From Desulfobulbaceae bacterium (GTDB lineage: Bacteria > Desulfobacterota > Desulfobulbia > Desulfobulbales > Desulfobulbaceae), in the NCBI GenBank assembly GCA_015484845.1, contig WFUT01000230.1, positions 1 to 32,284 of the forward strand: DNA of 32,284 nt, given 5' to 3'. How positions within the stretch are numbered: the first letter of the stretch is position 1; the number at the start of each line of letters is the position of its first letter. Shown here in pieces: positions 8,054 to 15,944 of this stretch. Position numbers and translations under genes: made by a program. The notes below the pieces were generated by a model that saw nothing but the letters and a program-made list of their open reading frames with translations, ran no database searches and had not been told where the DNA came from.

Positions 8054-10318
8054 TCAGCGATAGTACAGGCTCGGGCTGCCCATGGTCTGCAGGGCCTTGT
8101 ACAGGTTGCGCCGGAAGTCGCGCCGGTCCCAGATGCCCTGGATGTGGCCGCGCTTGAGGGCGTTGCGCGCCTTGTGGTAATCCGGCGGGATGTCCTGGCC
8201 CGTGGTCTCGCGGATGACGCGTTCGCCGGCAAAACCGATGCGGCAGGAGCGGATGGCGAACTGGTAGGGCGAGCAGCCCAGGAAGCTGGCCACCGGCCCG
8301 GCATAGGAGTTGTTGTCGTAGACCACGATGTAGAGGCCGCCGGCGTCGATGTACTCGCGCACGGCCATGGTGCACTTGGGCATCTGGATGACGCCGAGGG
8401 TGCCCTCCTGGATGCGGATACCGCCGGTGGTGTGGACATAGGCGAGCAGGGGCCGCTTCTTGCGCTTGGCCAGCTCGCAGGCGAGCACGAACTTCTCCCC
8501 CTCGGCCGCGCCCACCGTGCCGTTGCGGAAGTCCGAGATCAGCATGGTGACCACCAGGTGGATGTCCATCACCCGGGCGTGGAAGGTCAGGTTGGCGCTG
8601 CCCAGCCCGGTCTTGCTGCGCGCCATCTGCAACCGTTCGTCGAATCCCTCGTACTGGAGCGGATTCTTGGAATAGATGTCCGTGTTGAACGAACGGACCG
8701 AGTCCGGGTCAAAGATATTCTTGATATACCACTGGTACTCCAGGGGAAAGTGGTGGCCGCAGTTTTCGCAGACACCACAGAATTCACCATACAGGTCCGG
8801 GACCCAGAGATCCTTGCAGCCGTATTTCTCGGCATTGGGACAGGTCACGGTGCGGTCCTCGTTGGCAAGCGGGCTGGTGTAGGTGTCGGTCAGTTCCAGG
8901 GGATCCTGTTCCTGGCCCGGGCTCGGCGCGGTGATCATGGGCGCGGCCTTGGCCGTCTTTTTCTTCTCCTTGCGCCGGACAAAGGCATAGGCCGAGACAA
9001 AGGGTTCGGTTACCCGCTTGATCAGGACCGAGCCCTCGCCGCTCACCTCCTTGATCGCCTTCTGCATCTGCTTTTGCTGGTTCTTGACCACGTCGTAGCG
9101 GAAGGTATAGTAGAGCTTCTCCGACGCCGCCAGCAGGGACTTGAAGACGTTTTCCGCGGGCATGGCCTCGCCGCCAAAACCGTTTAGGGCCATCTCCCGG
9201 TACTTCTTCGAGCGCAGGGCCAGCAGCCGCCGCTTTTCCTTCTGGTCGAGGTCCCAGGGGATGTCGATCTGCGGCGCCTCTTCCGGGTTGACCGCCTTTT
9301 TCCGCTTCACCTCGTAGGCCCGGAAGCCGCGCACGCTCTTGGTGCGCAGGACCACCTCGTCCGTGGCCCGGATGATCTCGGAGCGGATACGGGCGAAAAA
9401 GGCGAAGTCGTCGCTCTTCGCCCCCAGGGGCGGTTCCTGGATGATGCGGTCGATGGTGCCCAGGCGCAGGTTGTCCTCGGCGGTGATGTGGAGCTGGCGG
9501 GCGCATTTCTCGATCAGCGCCGCCGGGACCTTCTGGCCCTCGCGCACCTTGCCCTCGATGGCCGCCGCGCCCTCGGGCGAGATGACCGAGTAGTAGCCGT
9601 GCGAGAACATGATCCGGAAGTCGCTCAGGCCGATGGCCTCTGCCCCGCCCGAGCCGCCCTCGGAGATCACCGAGATGATGGGCACGGTGAGCTTGGTCAT
9701 GGCGTAGAGGTTGCGGGCGATCTGCTGGGCCGCGCCGGGATACTCCTCCACGGGGTAGGAGCCGGGGGTGAAGATGTAGAAGTGGATGGGGATGCCCTCG
9801 GTCTCGGCAACCCGCATGTAGCGCAGGGCCTTCTCGTTGCCCCAGGGCTTGCAGGAGCCGCCGTTGCGGAACTCCTCGCCGTGGCCCACCTCCTGGCCGA
9901 TGACCATGACCGGCGAGGTGTAGGGCTTTTTCTTTATCCGGCGCACGATGTTGGCCTTGGCCACCACCATGGCCGGGTCGATGTTGGCCTCGCCCTCGCC
10001 GCCCAGCTCGGTGTACTCCTCGTAGACGTTCTCCAGGATGTCCTTGAGCGAGAAACGCAAGGGGCTGCGCACGATGCGCACCCGCTCCATGGGCGTGAGC
10101 CCTTCCTCGCAGCGGACCTCCAGGAAGCGGATGGATTCCTCGAGCCTGCCGATCTGCTCGGCGAACTCGTCCTCCGCCATGTCGTAGACCGATTTCCTGA
10201 GCTTGGCGCACGCCTCCTTGAAGACCGAGAGGTTGCCCCACTCGGCCGCATCCTTGATGTGGATGAGGTAGTCGATGCGCTGCTCGATGTCGTGCAGTTG
10301 TTTGAGAAGATCGTTCAT
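8054..10318 (-). CDS. Acetyl-CoA carboxylase carboxyltransferase, alpha-beta fusion
   Basis: This 754-residue protein joins both carboxyltransferase subunits of acetyl-CoA carboxylase, which move the carboxyl group from carboxybiotin to acetyl-CoA to make malonyl-CoA. Residues 1-330 are AccA-like, with a helical N terminus, the oxyanion motif SEGGSGGAEAIG (219-230) and SPEGAAAI (247-254). A charged linker (330-480) follows. Residues 490-745 are AccD-like, with a cysteine cluster (C493, C501, C514, C517, C520), QEGTLGVIQMPK (637-648) and IGFAGERVIRETT (694-706). Order is alpha then beta. The cysteine spacing departs from the usual two CxxC pairs. It lies 59 bases after the biotin carboxylase gene on the same strand. 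The ATG at 10318 has no clear ribosome site. Acetyl-CoA as substrate is inferred; another acyl-CoA is possible. Confidence 0.88.
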   Translation of the reverse strand: MNDLLKQLHDIEQRIDYLIHIKDAAEWGNLSVFKEACAKLRKSVYDMAEDEFAEQIGRLEESIRFLEVRCEEGLTPMERVRIVRSPLRFSLKDILENVYEEYTELGGEGEANIDPAMVVAKANIVRRIKKKPYTSPVMVIGQEVGHGEEFRNGGSCKPWGNEKALRYMRVAETEGIPIHFYIFTPGSYPVEEYPGAAQQIARNLYAMTKLTVPIISVISEGGSGGAEAIGLSDFRIMFSHGYYSVISPEGAAAIEGKVREGQKVPAALIEKCARQLHITAEDNLRLGTIDRIIQEPPLGAKSDDFAFFARIRSEIIRATDEVVLRTKSVRGFRAYEVKRKKAVNPEEAPQIDIPWDLDQKEKRRLLALRSKKYREMALNGFGGEAMPAENVFKSLLAASEKLYYTFRYDVVKNQQKQMQKAIKEVSGEGSVLIKRVTEPFVSAYAFVRRKEKKKTAKAAPMITAPSPGQEQDPLELTDTYTSPLANEDRTVTCPNAEKYGCKDLWVPDLYGEFCGVCENCGHHFPLEYQWYIKNIFDPDSVRSFNTDIYSKNPLQYEGFDERLQMARSKTGLGSANLTFHARVMDIHLVVTMLISDFRNGTVGAAEGEKFVLACELAKRKKRPLLAYVHTTGGIRIQEGTLGVIQMPKCTMAVREYIDAGGLYIVVYDNNSYAGPVASFLGCSPYQFAIRSCRIGFAGERVIRETTGQDIPPDYHKARNALKRGHIQGIWDRRDFRRNLYKALQTMGSPSLYYR

Positions 10319-10377
10319 ATCGTGTTATCGGGCTGCCCGGCCGCGCATGATCCGCCGGCCGGAACGGCTGGGCCGGA

Positions 10378-11781
10378 TCAGAAGGTCAGCAGCCGGTCAA
10401 GGTTGTCGCGGAGATAGTCCAGGTTGGTGATGATGCCGCCGCCGGAGGAGTCGGTTCCCTCGATCCTGGTCTCCCTGATGAACTCGAGGGCCCGCTGCTT
10501 GGCCTGGTCCATGGATTCGCCCCAGACCAGGGCCAGGGCCAGGTTGGGATCGTACTCGCTGGGGATGGGGTAGGGCCGGTCCGAGGGGACATGGGTGTAG
10601 ACCGCCGACCAGTCGTGCCGTGGCAGGTCGAAACGGGTGATGGTGCCGATCCAGGGGGCAAAGTCGCGCCTGGTGTCCTCGGCCACGATGCGCAGCTCGA
10701 TGGAGGCGCCGCGGAACTCGATGTCTTCCTGGGTGTAGCCCAGGGGTTCGCCCAGGGCGAGCCGGATCTGCTCGCGGATCAGGTTGGGGTGGCTGCCGTT
10801 GAGGTAGCTGATCCTGGCCGAGACATCGTTCTCCACCTGGATGCGGGTGTTGACCTCCAGCAGGTAGGGCTTGCCGCTGCGGCTGACGATCCATTCCCAG
10901 GTGCCGACGTTGTCGTAGCCCACGTGGTCGGCCAGGCGCAGCGAGTATTCGACGATCCTCTCCAGTACCTCGCCGGCGTCAAAGGAATAGCTGTAGCAGG
11001 AGTCGTCAAAGCCGGGCGCGGCCTCGATGCGCTTCTGGCGGCCCGTGGACTGGATGGTGCAGTTGCGGGAGCTGAAGTGGACCCGCTCGTTGTGGCGGGA
11101 GCAGAGGAGCTGCACCTCCAGGTGGTTGAAGTCGCGCAGCCGCTGCTCGATGAGCACGCCGCCGTCCCCGAACTGGCGCTTGGCATAGTTCTGCACCTGG
11201 CGGTAGACCCGGCGGAACTGCTCGATGCGGTTGACCTCCTCGATGCCCATGCCGCCGCCGCCGGCCGCCGCCTTGATCAGGACGGCCGGCTGGTCGATCT
11301 CCTCGTCCTCCTGGACATCGAAGAGATGCTGGGCGATCTCCTCGGCCTCCATCTCGTTGTAGATGGGGGCGTCGGTCCCCGGGATGGTGGGGATGCCGAG
11401 CCGGTTGGCCACCCGCTTGGTGTTGATCTTGTCGCCCAGGTTCCTGATCACCTCCCAGCTCGGACCGATGAAGGTCAGGGGCCGGTCGCGGATCGTGACC
11501 CTGCGGGCAAACCGGAAGTCCTCGGAAAAGAAACCGTAGCCGGGGTGGATGGCGGTGCAGCCGGTATGGTCGGCCACGGCCAGGATATCGTTGGGATCGG
11601 TGTAGCTGACGACCCGCCAGGCATTCTGGTCCGGGCCCTGGAGCCGGTTCTGCTGCACATGCTCGGAGTCACGGTCAGCGTCGGTATAGACGACCACGTA
11701 CTCCAGGCCAAGGCTCTGGCAGGCCCGCATGATCCGGATGGCGATCTCTCCGCGGTTGGCGATCAGTACTTTGCCCTGCAC
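10378..11781 (-). CDS. Biotin carboxylase, divergent AccC-type
   Basis: The 467-residue product has the full ATP-grasp biotin carboxylase layout, the enzyme that carboxylates biotin with ATP and bicarbonate. Motifs are recognisable but changed: HPGYGFFSE (79-87), GGGGMG (174-179, usually GGGGRG), RNCTIQ (239-244) and EVNTRIQVEN (309-318, usually EMNTRIQVEH). The EVNTR arginine (R313) and a C-terminal R364 corresponding to the catalytic region are kept. There is no biotinyl or carboxyltransferase domain attached. The start is GTG at 11781, with AGAGG seven bases before it. It is the first gene of the two-gene unit with the carboxyltransferase fusion. No carrier protein (BCCP, with an MKM motif) is encoded in the window, so it must lie elsewhere. 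Confidence 0.88.
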   Translation of the reverse strand: MQGKVLIANRGEIAIRIMRACQSLGLEYVVVYTDADRDSEHVQQNRLQGPDQNAWRVVSYTDPNDILAVADHTGCTAIHPGYGFFSEDFRFARRVTIRDRPLTFIGPSWEVIRNLGDKINTKRVANRLGIPTIPGTDAPIYNEMEAEEIAQHLFDVQEDEEIDQPAVLIKAAAGGGGMGIEEVNRIEQFRRVYRQVQNYAKRQFGDGGVLIEQRLRDFNHLEVQLLCSRHNERVHFSSRNCTIQSTGRQKRIEAAPGFDDSCYSYSFDAGEVLERIVEYSLRLADHVGYDNVGTWEWIVSRSGKPYLLEVNTRIQVENDVSARISYLNGSHPNLIREQIRLALGEPLGYTQEDIEFRGASIELRIVAEDTRRDFAPWIGTITRFDLPRHDWSAVYTHVPSDRPYPIPSEYDPNLALALVWGESMDQAKQRALEFIRETRIEGTDSSGGGIITNLDYLRDNLDRLLTF

Positions 11782-12083
11782 GCGAAAACCTCTTGTTATT
11801 GCATCGGCAGCAGGACCGACCCTGGCCGGAATTTTTTCCGGGCAAAGTGCTCACCTCCCGCTGCCGGGTGTTGTATTATTGTATAATTGACGGTAACGAT
11901 CCTGTCCGGTCCGCCAGCGGGCGGCTGATCGCCGGCACGATGACGGGCCCGGGACGATTCAGGTGGAATCAGGGGGAATTCTGTTCACAGATGAAACGAA
12001 CTACTGTACTCTACCTGGTACGACTTGCAAAGGCCGAAAGTGAAAAAAAGAGTAGATTCACCCGGGTATGATACATTCTGACC
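11782..12083. promoter_or_regulatory. Divergent intergenic region between accC-type gene and corC
   Basis: These 302 bases must hold both promoters. The only AT-rich island (11871-11890) contains a dyad ATTAT-TGT-ATAAT (11875-11887), which also offers TATAAT-like hexamers on both strands but no matching -35. Near corC, TATGAT (12067-12072) lies 11 bases before the corC ATG. I see no terminator and no credible gene here. Confidence 0.4.
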
Positions 12084-12944
12084 ATGGATAACCAGGCGAC
12101 ACAGCAGAACGGCGCAGGGGAGGGCAGGGGCTTCTGGCAGCGGCTGCGTTCCCTGCTCCGTCTCCGGGCCATCCCGGACACCACCGAGGAGTTGGAACAC
12201 GAGATCCAGGAGCTGCTCGAGGAGGGGGAGGAGCAGGGGCTGATAAGCCGGCACGAGGAGCGGCTGATCAACTCGATCTTCGATTTCCGCGAGACCGTGG
12301 CCTCGGAGATCATGACCCCCTCGGCCGAGATGGTCGGCGCCGACCGCATGGCCTCGGTCCGGGACCTGATCCGGCTGATCACCGAGGAGGGCTACACCAG
12401 GATCCCCATCTACCAGGACAACCAGGACCAGATCATCGGCATCCTCCATGCCAAGGACCTGCTCCGTTTCTGCGTCAACGACACGAAGCAGGACAAGGGA
12501 CTGGAGGAATTCTTCAATCCCCCCTACTTCATCTCCGAGTCCAAGCCCATCACCGAGCTGCTGCGCGAGTTCCAGGCCAGGAAGACCCACATGGCCATTG
12601 TCACCGACGAGTTCGGCGGCGTGCGCGGCCTGGTGACCCTGGAGGACATCATCGAGGAGATCGTCGGCGAGATCGATGACGAGCACGACCAGGAGGAACG
12701 GGAGCTGCGGGTGGTGGATGATCGGACCATCATCGTGGACGCCAAGATCGACATCGAGGAGGTGGAGGACCATTTTGCCGTCTCCCTGCCCGACGGTCCC
12801 TACGAGTCCGTGGGCGGCTTCCTGCTCCACAGCCTGGGCCGGGTGCCGGAGAGCGGTACCGTGGTCAACGTGCCGCCGCTTTCCTTCCGGGTCATGACCG
12901 CCGATCCCCGGCGGATCAGGACCGTCAGGATCAGGAAGACCTGA
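12084..12944 (+). CDS. corC: CorC/HlyC-family CBS-domain protein
   Basis: A 286-residue soluble protein of the CorC/YbeX family, linked in the family to magnesium/cobalt efflux or ribosome-related functions. An acidic N-terminal helix region (about 20-60) precedes two CBS domains (about 70-195; MTPSAEMVG and [11 protein letters not shown] in the first, [17 protein letters not shown] and [16 protein letters not shown] in the second) and a C-terminal CorC_HlyC domain (about 205-286). It lacks the membrane DUF21 part of larger relatives. The stop overlaps the lnt start by one base (TGATG), the same order as in E. coli ybeX-lnt. There is no ribosome site before the ATG; TATGAT 11 bases upstream raises the possibility of a very short leader. 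Confidence 0.9.
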   Translation: MDNQATQQNGAGEGRGFWQRLRSLLRLRAIPDTTEELEHEIQELLEEGEEQGLISRHEERLINSIFDFRETVASEIMTPSAEMVGADRMASVRDLIRLITEEGYTRIPIYQDNQDQIIGILHAKDLLRFCVNDTKQDKGLEEFFNPPYFISESKPITELLREFQARKTHMAIVTDEFGGVRGLVTLEDIIEEIVGEIDDEHDQEERELRVVDDRTIIVDAKIDIEEVEDHFAVSLPDGPYESVGGFLLHSLGRVPESGTVVNVPPLSFRVMTADPRRIRTVRIRKT

Positions 12945-14539
12945 TGCGCTCCCCACGCCTGTCCCACCGCTACGGCCGGGGGTTTGCCGTCTCCATGGCC
13001 CTGGCCTCGGCCCTGCTCCTGTCCCTGGCCATGCCCGGCCTGGTCGGCTGGTGGCCCCTGCTCTTTGTCGCCCTGGTGCCGCTCCTCTACGGCGCCCTCC
13101 ACCTGCCGCCCCTGCGTAGCTCCGGCATGGGGTTGCTCGCCGGCCTGCTCTACCACCTGGTCCTGCTCTACTGGATCCTTATCGTTCTTGGCCGCTACGG
13201 TGGACTGCCCGCCTGGATCTCGGTGCCGGCCCTGGTCCTGCTCGCCCTCTACATGGCCCTGTACACGGCCCTGTTCTGTTTCCTGCTCAGCCTGGTGGCC
13301 GGCCGCTCCTGGCACCGGGAGCGGTGGGTGGCGACCCTGGTCTGGACCGCACCCCTGTTCTGGGTGGGACTGGACACCCTGCGCGGCACGCTCCTGACCG
13401 GCTTTCCGTGGATGGACCTGGCCTATGGCCTCTATGCCCATCCCATGCTGATCCAGGCGGCCGACCTGGGCGGGCACCACCTGGTGAGTTTCTGGCTGGT
13501 CCTGATCAATGGCCTGGTCCTGGCCGTCATCGACCGGCAGCGGCGGGACGTGCGCTGGAACCAGCGCGCCGAGCGGCGCCTGCTCCTGGCCGCCGCCTGC
13601 CTGGTGGTCTTTGTCTTCGGCTATTCCATGCTCCGCTACCGGGTCATGCCGCCGCTCATGCGCCGCGCCCTGCAGGCCCGGGTCACCGTGGTCCAGGGCA
13701 ACATCGACCAGGGCGTCAAGTGGACCCCGGCCAACCGCGAGGCCACGGTGGCCACCTATACCAGGCTGTCGGCGGCCGCCCTGCGGCGGCGGACCACCGA
13801 GCTGCTGGTCTGGCCGGAGACGGCCCTGCCCTTCTACCTGCAGAGCGATCCCCTGGCCGCGCGGGTGGCCGATTTCGTCCGCCGGCAGAATGTCTGGCTC
13901 CTCACCGGCGCCCCCACCTATGACCTCGGTCCGGCCGCGCCCGGCGAGAAGCCCCCGGTCAGCTACTTCAACTCGGCCCTGCTCCTCGATCCCTCGGCCC
14001 GGGTGGCGGGCCGCTACTCCAAGCAGCACCTGGTGCCCTTTGGCGAGTACGTGCCCCTGCGGAAGTTTCTGCCCTTTCTCGAGCCCCTGGTGGTGAGCGT
14101 CGGCGACTTCACCGCGGGCAGCTCGTCCGCGCCCCTGGTGGCGGGGAGGATGCGGCTGGGCGTGCTCATCTGTTTCGAGTCCATCTTCCCCGACATTGCC
14201 CGCCGCGAGGTGGCCCGGGGCGCCAACCTGCTGGTCAACCTGACCAACGACGCCTGGTACGGCCGTTCCAGCGCGCCGTACCAGTCCCTGGCCATGACCG
14301 TGTTCCGGGCCGTGGAGACCAAGCGGTCCCTGGTCCGGGCCGCCAACACCGGCATCTCGGGCCTGGTCGATCCGGCCGGCAACATCAGGCAGCAGTCACC
14401 CATCTTCCGTGCCATGGCCCTGACCGGCGACGTCCCCATGCTGGACCTGGAGACCCTCTTTGTCCGGGGCGGTTACCTGTTCGGCACGGCCTGCCTGGCC
14501 CTGATGGTGCCCCTGCTGCTCTTCCGCCGCCGGGCATAG
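12944..14539 (+). CDS. lnt: Apolipoprotein N-acyltransferase
   Basis: Lnt adds the third acyl chain to the N-terminal cysteine of lipoproteins in the inner membrane, as needed for outer-membrane sorting. Of 531 residues, the first about 230 form several membrane segments, followed by a periplasmic nitrilase domain and a last helix (about 508-526). The catalytic triad is visible: Glu292 in VWPETALPFY, Lys360 in YSKQHLVPFGEY and Cys410 in LICFESIFPD. Length is close to the E. coli enzyme. It is translationally coupled to corC. It converges with the binding-protein gene; the 116-base gap has no T-run terminator. Confidence 0.95.
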   Translation: MRSPRLSHRYGRGFAVSMALASALLLSLAMPGLVGWWPLLFVALVPLLYGALHLPPLRSSGMGLLAGLLYHLVLLYWILIVLGRYGGLPAWISVPALVLLALYMALYTALFCFLLSLVAGRSWHRERWVATLVWTAPLFWVGLDTLRGTLLTGFPWMDLAYGLYAHPMLIQAADLGGHHLVSFWLVLINGLVLAVIDRQRRDVRWNQRAERRLLLAAACLVVFVFGYSMLRYRVMPPLMRRALQARVTVVQGNIDQGVKWTPANREATVATYTRLSAAALRRRTTELLVWPETALPFYLQSDPLAARVADFVRRQNVWLLTGAPTYDLGPAAPGEKPPVSYFNSALLLDPSARVAGRYSKQHLVPFGEYVPLRKFLPFLEPLVVSVGDFTAGSSSAPLVAGRMRLGVLICFESIFPDIARREVARGANLLVNLTNDAWYGRSSAPYQSLAMTVFRAVETKRSLVRAANTGISGLVDPAGNIRQQSPIFRAMALTGDVPMLDLETLFVRGGYLFGTACLALMVPLLLFRRRA

Positions 14540-14655
14540 CCGGTCGGCGGGCAAACCGCGGGAAGCCTCGGGACCGGTCACGGCGAGCGGGGATACCAAG
14601 GGGAGAGATGGCCCGGGCAGGGCCCGTAGCGGGGAAGGATGCGGAGGCGCGGCGA

Positions 14656-15783
14656 TCAGGGATTGACCGTGGCCAGCCACCGGAACATGCCGTTTCTGAC
14701 CGTGAGGATGACCACCGGCTTTATCATGTCGTGGTCCTTCATGGTCATCACGCCGGTCGCCCCCTGGAATTTTTTTGTGTTTTCCAGTTGTTGTCGGACC
14801 TTTTCCCGCTCCGTTGACCCGGCCCGGGCAATGGCGTCGAGCAGGATGTTGTAGGTGTCGTAGGAGAGGGCGGAGACCGAGTCCGGGGTGCTGTCCGGAT
14901 AGGCGGCGCGGAATGCCCGGACAAACCGCCTGCCCGCCTCGGTGGTGACACCCTGCTCGTCGAAATGGGTGGTAAAGGAGAGCCCTTCCACGGCCCTGCC
15001 GCCGATCTTGATCAGTTGCTCGGCCTGGGCGGCATCACCGGCCAGGATCGGCGCCCTGATGCCGGTCTCGCGCGCCTGGCGGGCGATGAGGGCCAGCTCC
15101 TTGAAGTAGCCGGGGCAGTAGATCACGTCCGGGTGGCTGGCCCGGATGGCGGCGAGCTGGGCCGTGAAGTCCAGGTCACCGGTGTTGTAGGGCAGCCTGG
15201 CGACGATGCTTCCGCCCAGCTTTTTGAAGTTCGTGATGAAGAAGCTGGCAATGCCCACGCAGTAGTCCTGGGAGAGGTCGATGAGCACGGCGGCCGTTTT
15301 CGCCGCCAGGTTCTTGCGGGCGAACCTGGCGGCGACAGCGCCCTGGAAGGGGTCGGTGAAACAGGCGCGGAAGATCCATTTCCTGCCCCGGGTGACCGCC
15401 GGGTTGGTGGCCCAGGGCGAGATCATGGGCACGCCGGCCTCCTCGGCCACCGGCGCGCCGGCCAGGGTGTTGGAAGAGGTGAGACCGCCGATGATGGCGG
15501 TCACCCTGTTCTTCCGGACCAGGCGGGCGATCGCCCTGGCGCTCTCCACCCTGTCGGAGCGGTTGTCGGCAAGGGAGAGTTCCACCTTGCGGCCGAGTAC
15601 CGAGGGCCGCTCCTTCCGCGCCAGCTCCAGGCCCTTGTAGCCCATCGCGCCATAGGCGGCGGAGGAACCGGTCATGGGGTAGCAGACGCCGATCCTGACC
15701 GGTTCCACCGCCATGACGCCGCCGGCACAGAGGGCCAGCAGGAGGAGGGCGACGAGCGCGGACATGGAAAGGCGTTCTGTCAT
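14656..15783 (-). CDS. LivK-type periplasmic substrate-binding protein
   Basis: A 375-residue protein of the branched-chain amino-acid binding family (Peripla_BP_6). A Sec signal peptide (MTERLSMSALVALLLLALC, cleavage near AVA at about 25) precedes the opening VRIGVCYPMTGSSAAYG. The family's two lobes follow, with TAIIGGLTSSNTLAGAPVAEEAGVPM typical of the ligand cleft, though not enough to name a ligand. GGGAGG stands eight bases before the ATG. No Liv permease or ATPase genes are nearby, so it is an orphan; it sits downstream of a hybrid sensor kinase and may feed sensing rather than transport. A candidate promoter (15896-15868) gives it its own start. Confidence 0.88.
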   Translation of the reverse strand: MTERLSMSALVALLLLALCAGGVMAVEPVRIGVCYPMTGSSAAYGAMGYKGLELARKERPSVLGRKVELSLADNRSDRVESARAIARLVRKNRVTAIIGGLTSSNTLAGAPVAEEAGVPMISPWATNPAVTRGRKWIFRACFTDPFQGAVAARFARKNLAAKTAAVLIDLSQDYCVGIASFFITNFKKLGGSIVARLPYNTGDLDFTAQLAAIRASHPDVIYCPGYFKELALIARQARETGIRAPILAGDAAQAEQLIKIGGRAVEGLSFTTHFDEQGVTTEAGRRFVRAFRAAYPDSTPDSVSALSYDTYNILLDAIARAGSTEREKVRQQLENTKKFQGATGVMTMKDHDMIKPVVILTVRNGMFRWLATVNP

Positions 15784-15867
15784 GGCATGTTCCTCCCGGG
15801 AAAGGAAGTACCGGCAGCCCCGGCTGGATCGCGGACAGCAGCCGGGCGCGGTACGGGATACAGACCA

Positions 15868-15896
15868 TTCTTATTGGTTTTTCCGGCCATGGTCAA
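15868..15896 (-). promoter_or_regulatory. Candidate sigma-70 promoter of the LivK-type gene
   Basis: On the minus strand TTGACC (15896-15891), 17 bases, then TAAGAA (15873-15868). The -35 matches at five bases, the -10 at three. It lies about 85 bases before the start codon, in the gap after the hybrid kinase. Confidence 0.4.
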
Positions 15897-15944
15897 GGGA
15901 TAAGCGGTGTAAGGCGGCAAGTCTTCAGTGAAAACGGAAGATGC

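Noticed and set aside
12011-12024. ACCTGGTAC motif resembling a fatty-acid regulator (FapR/FadR) site
   Set aside because: Only a half-match, not a full palindrome, and it lies next to corC rather than the carboxylase start.
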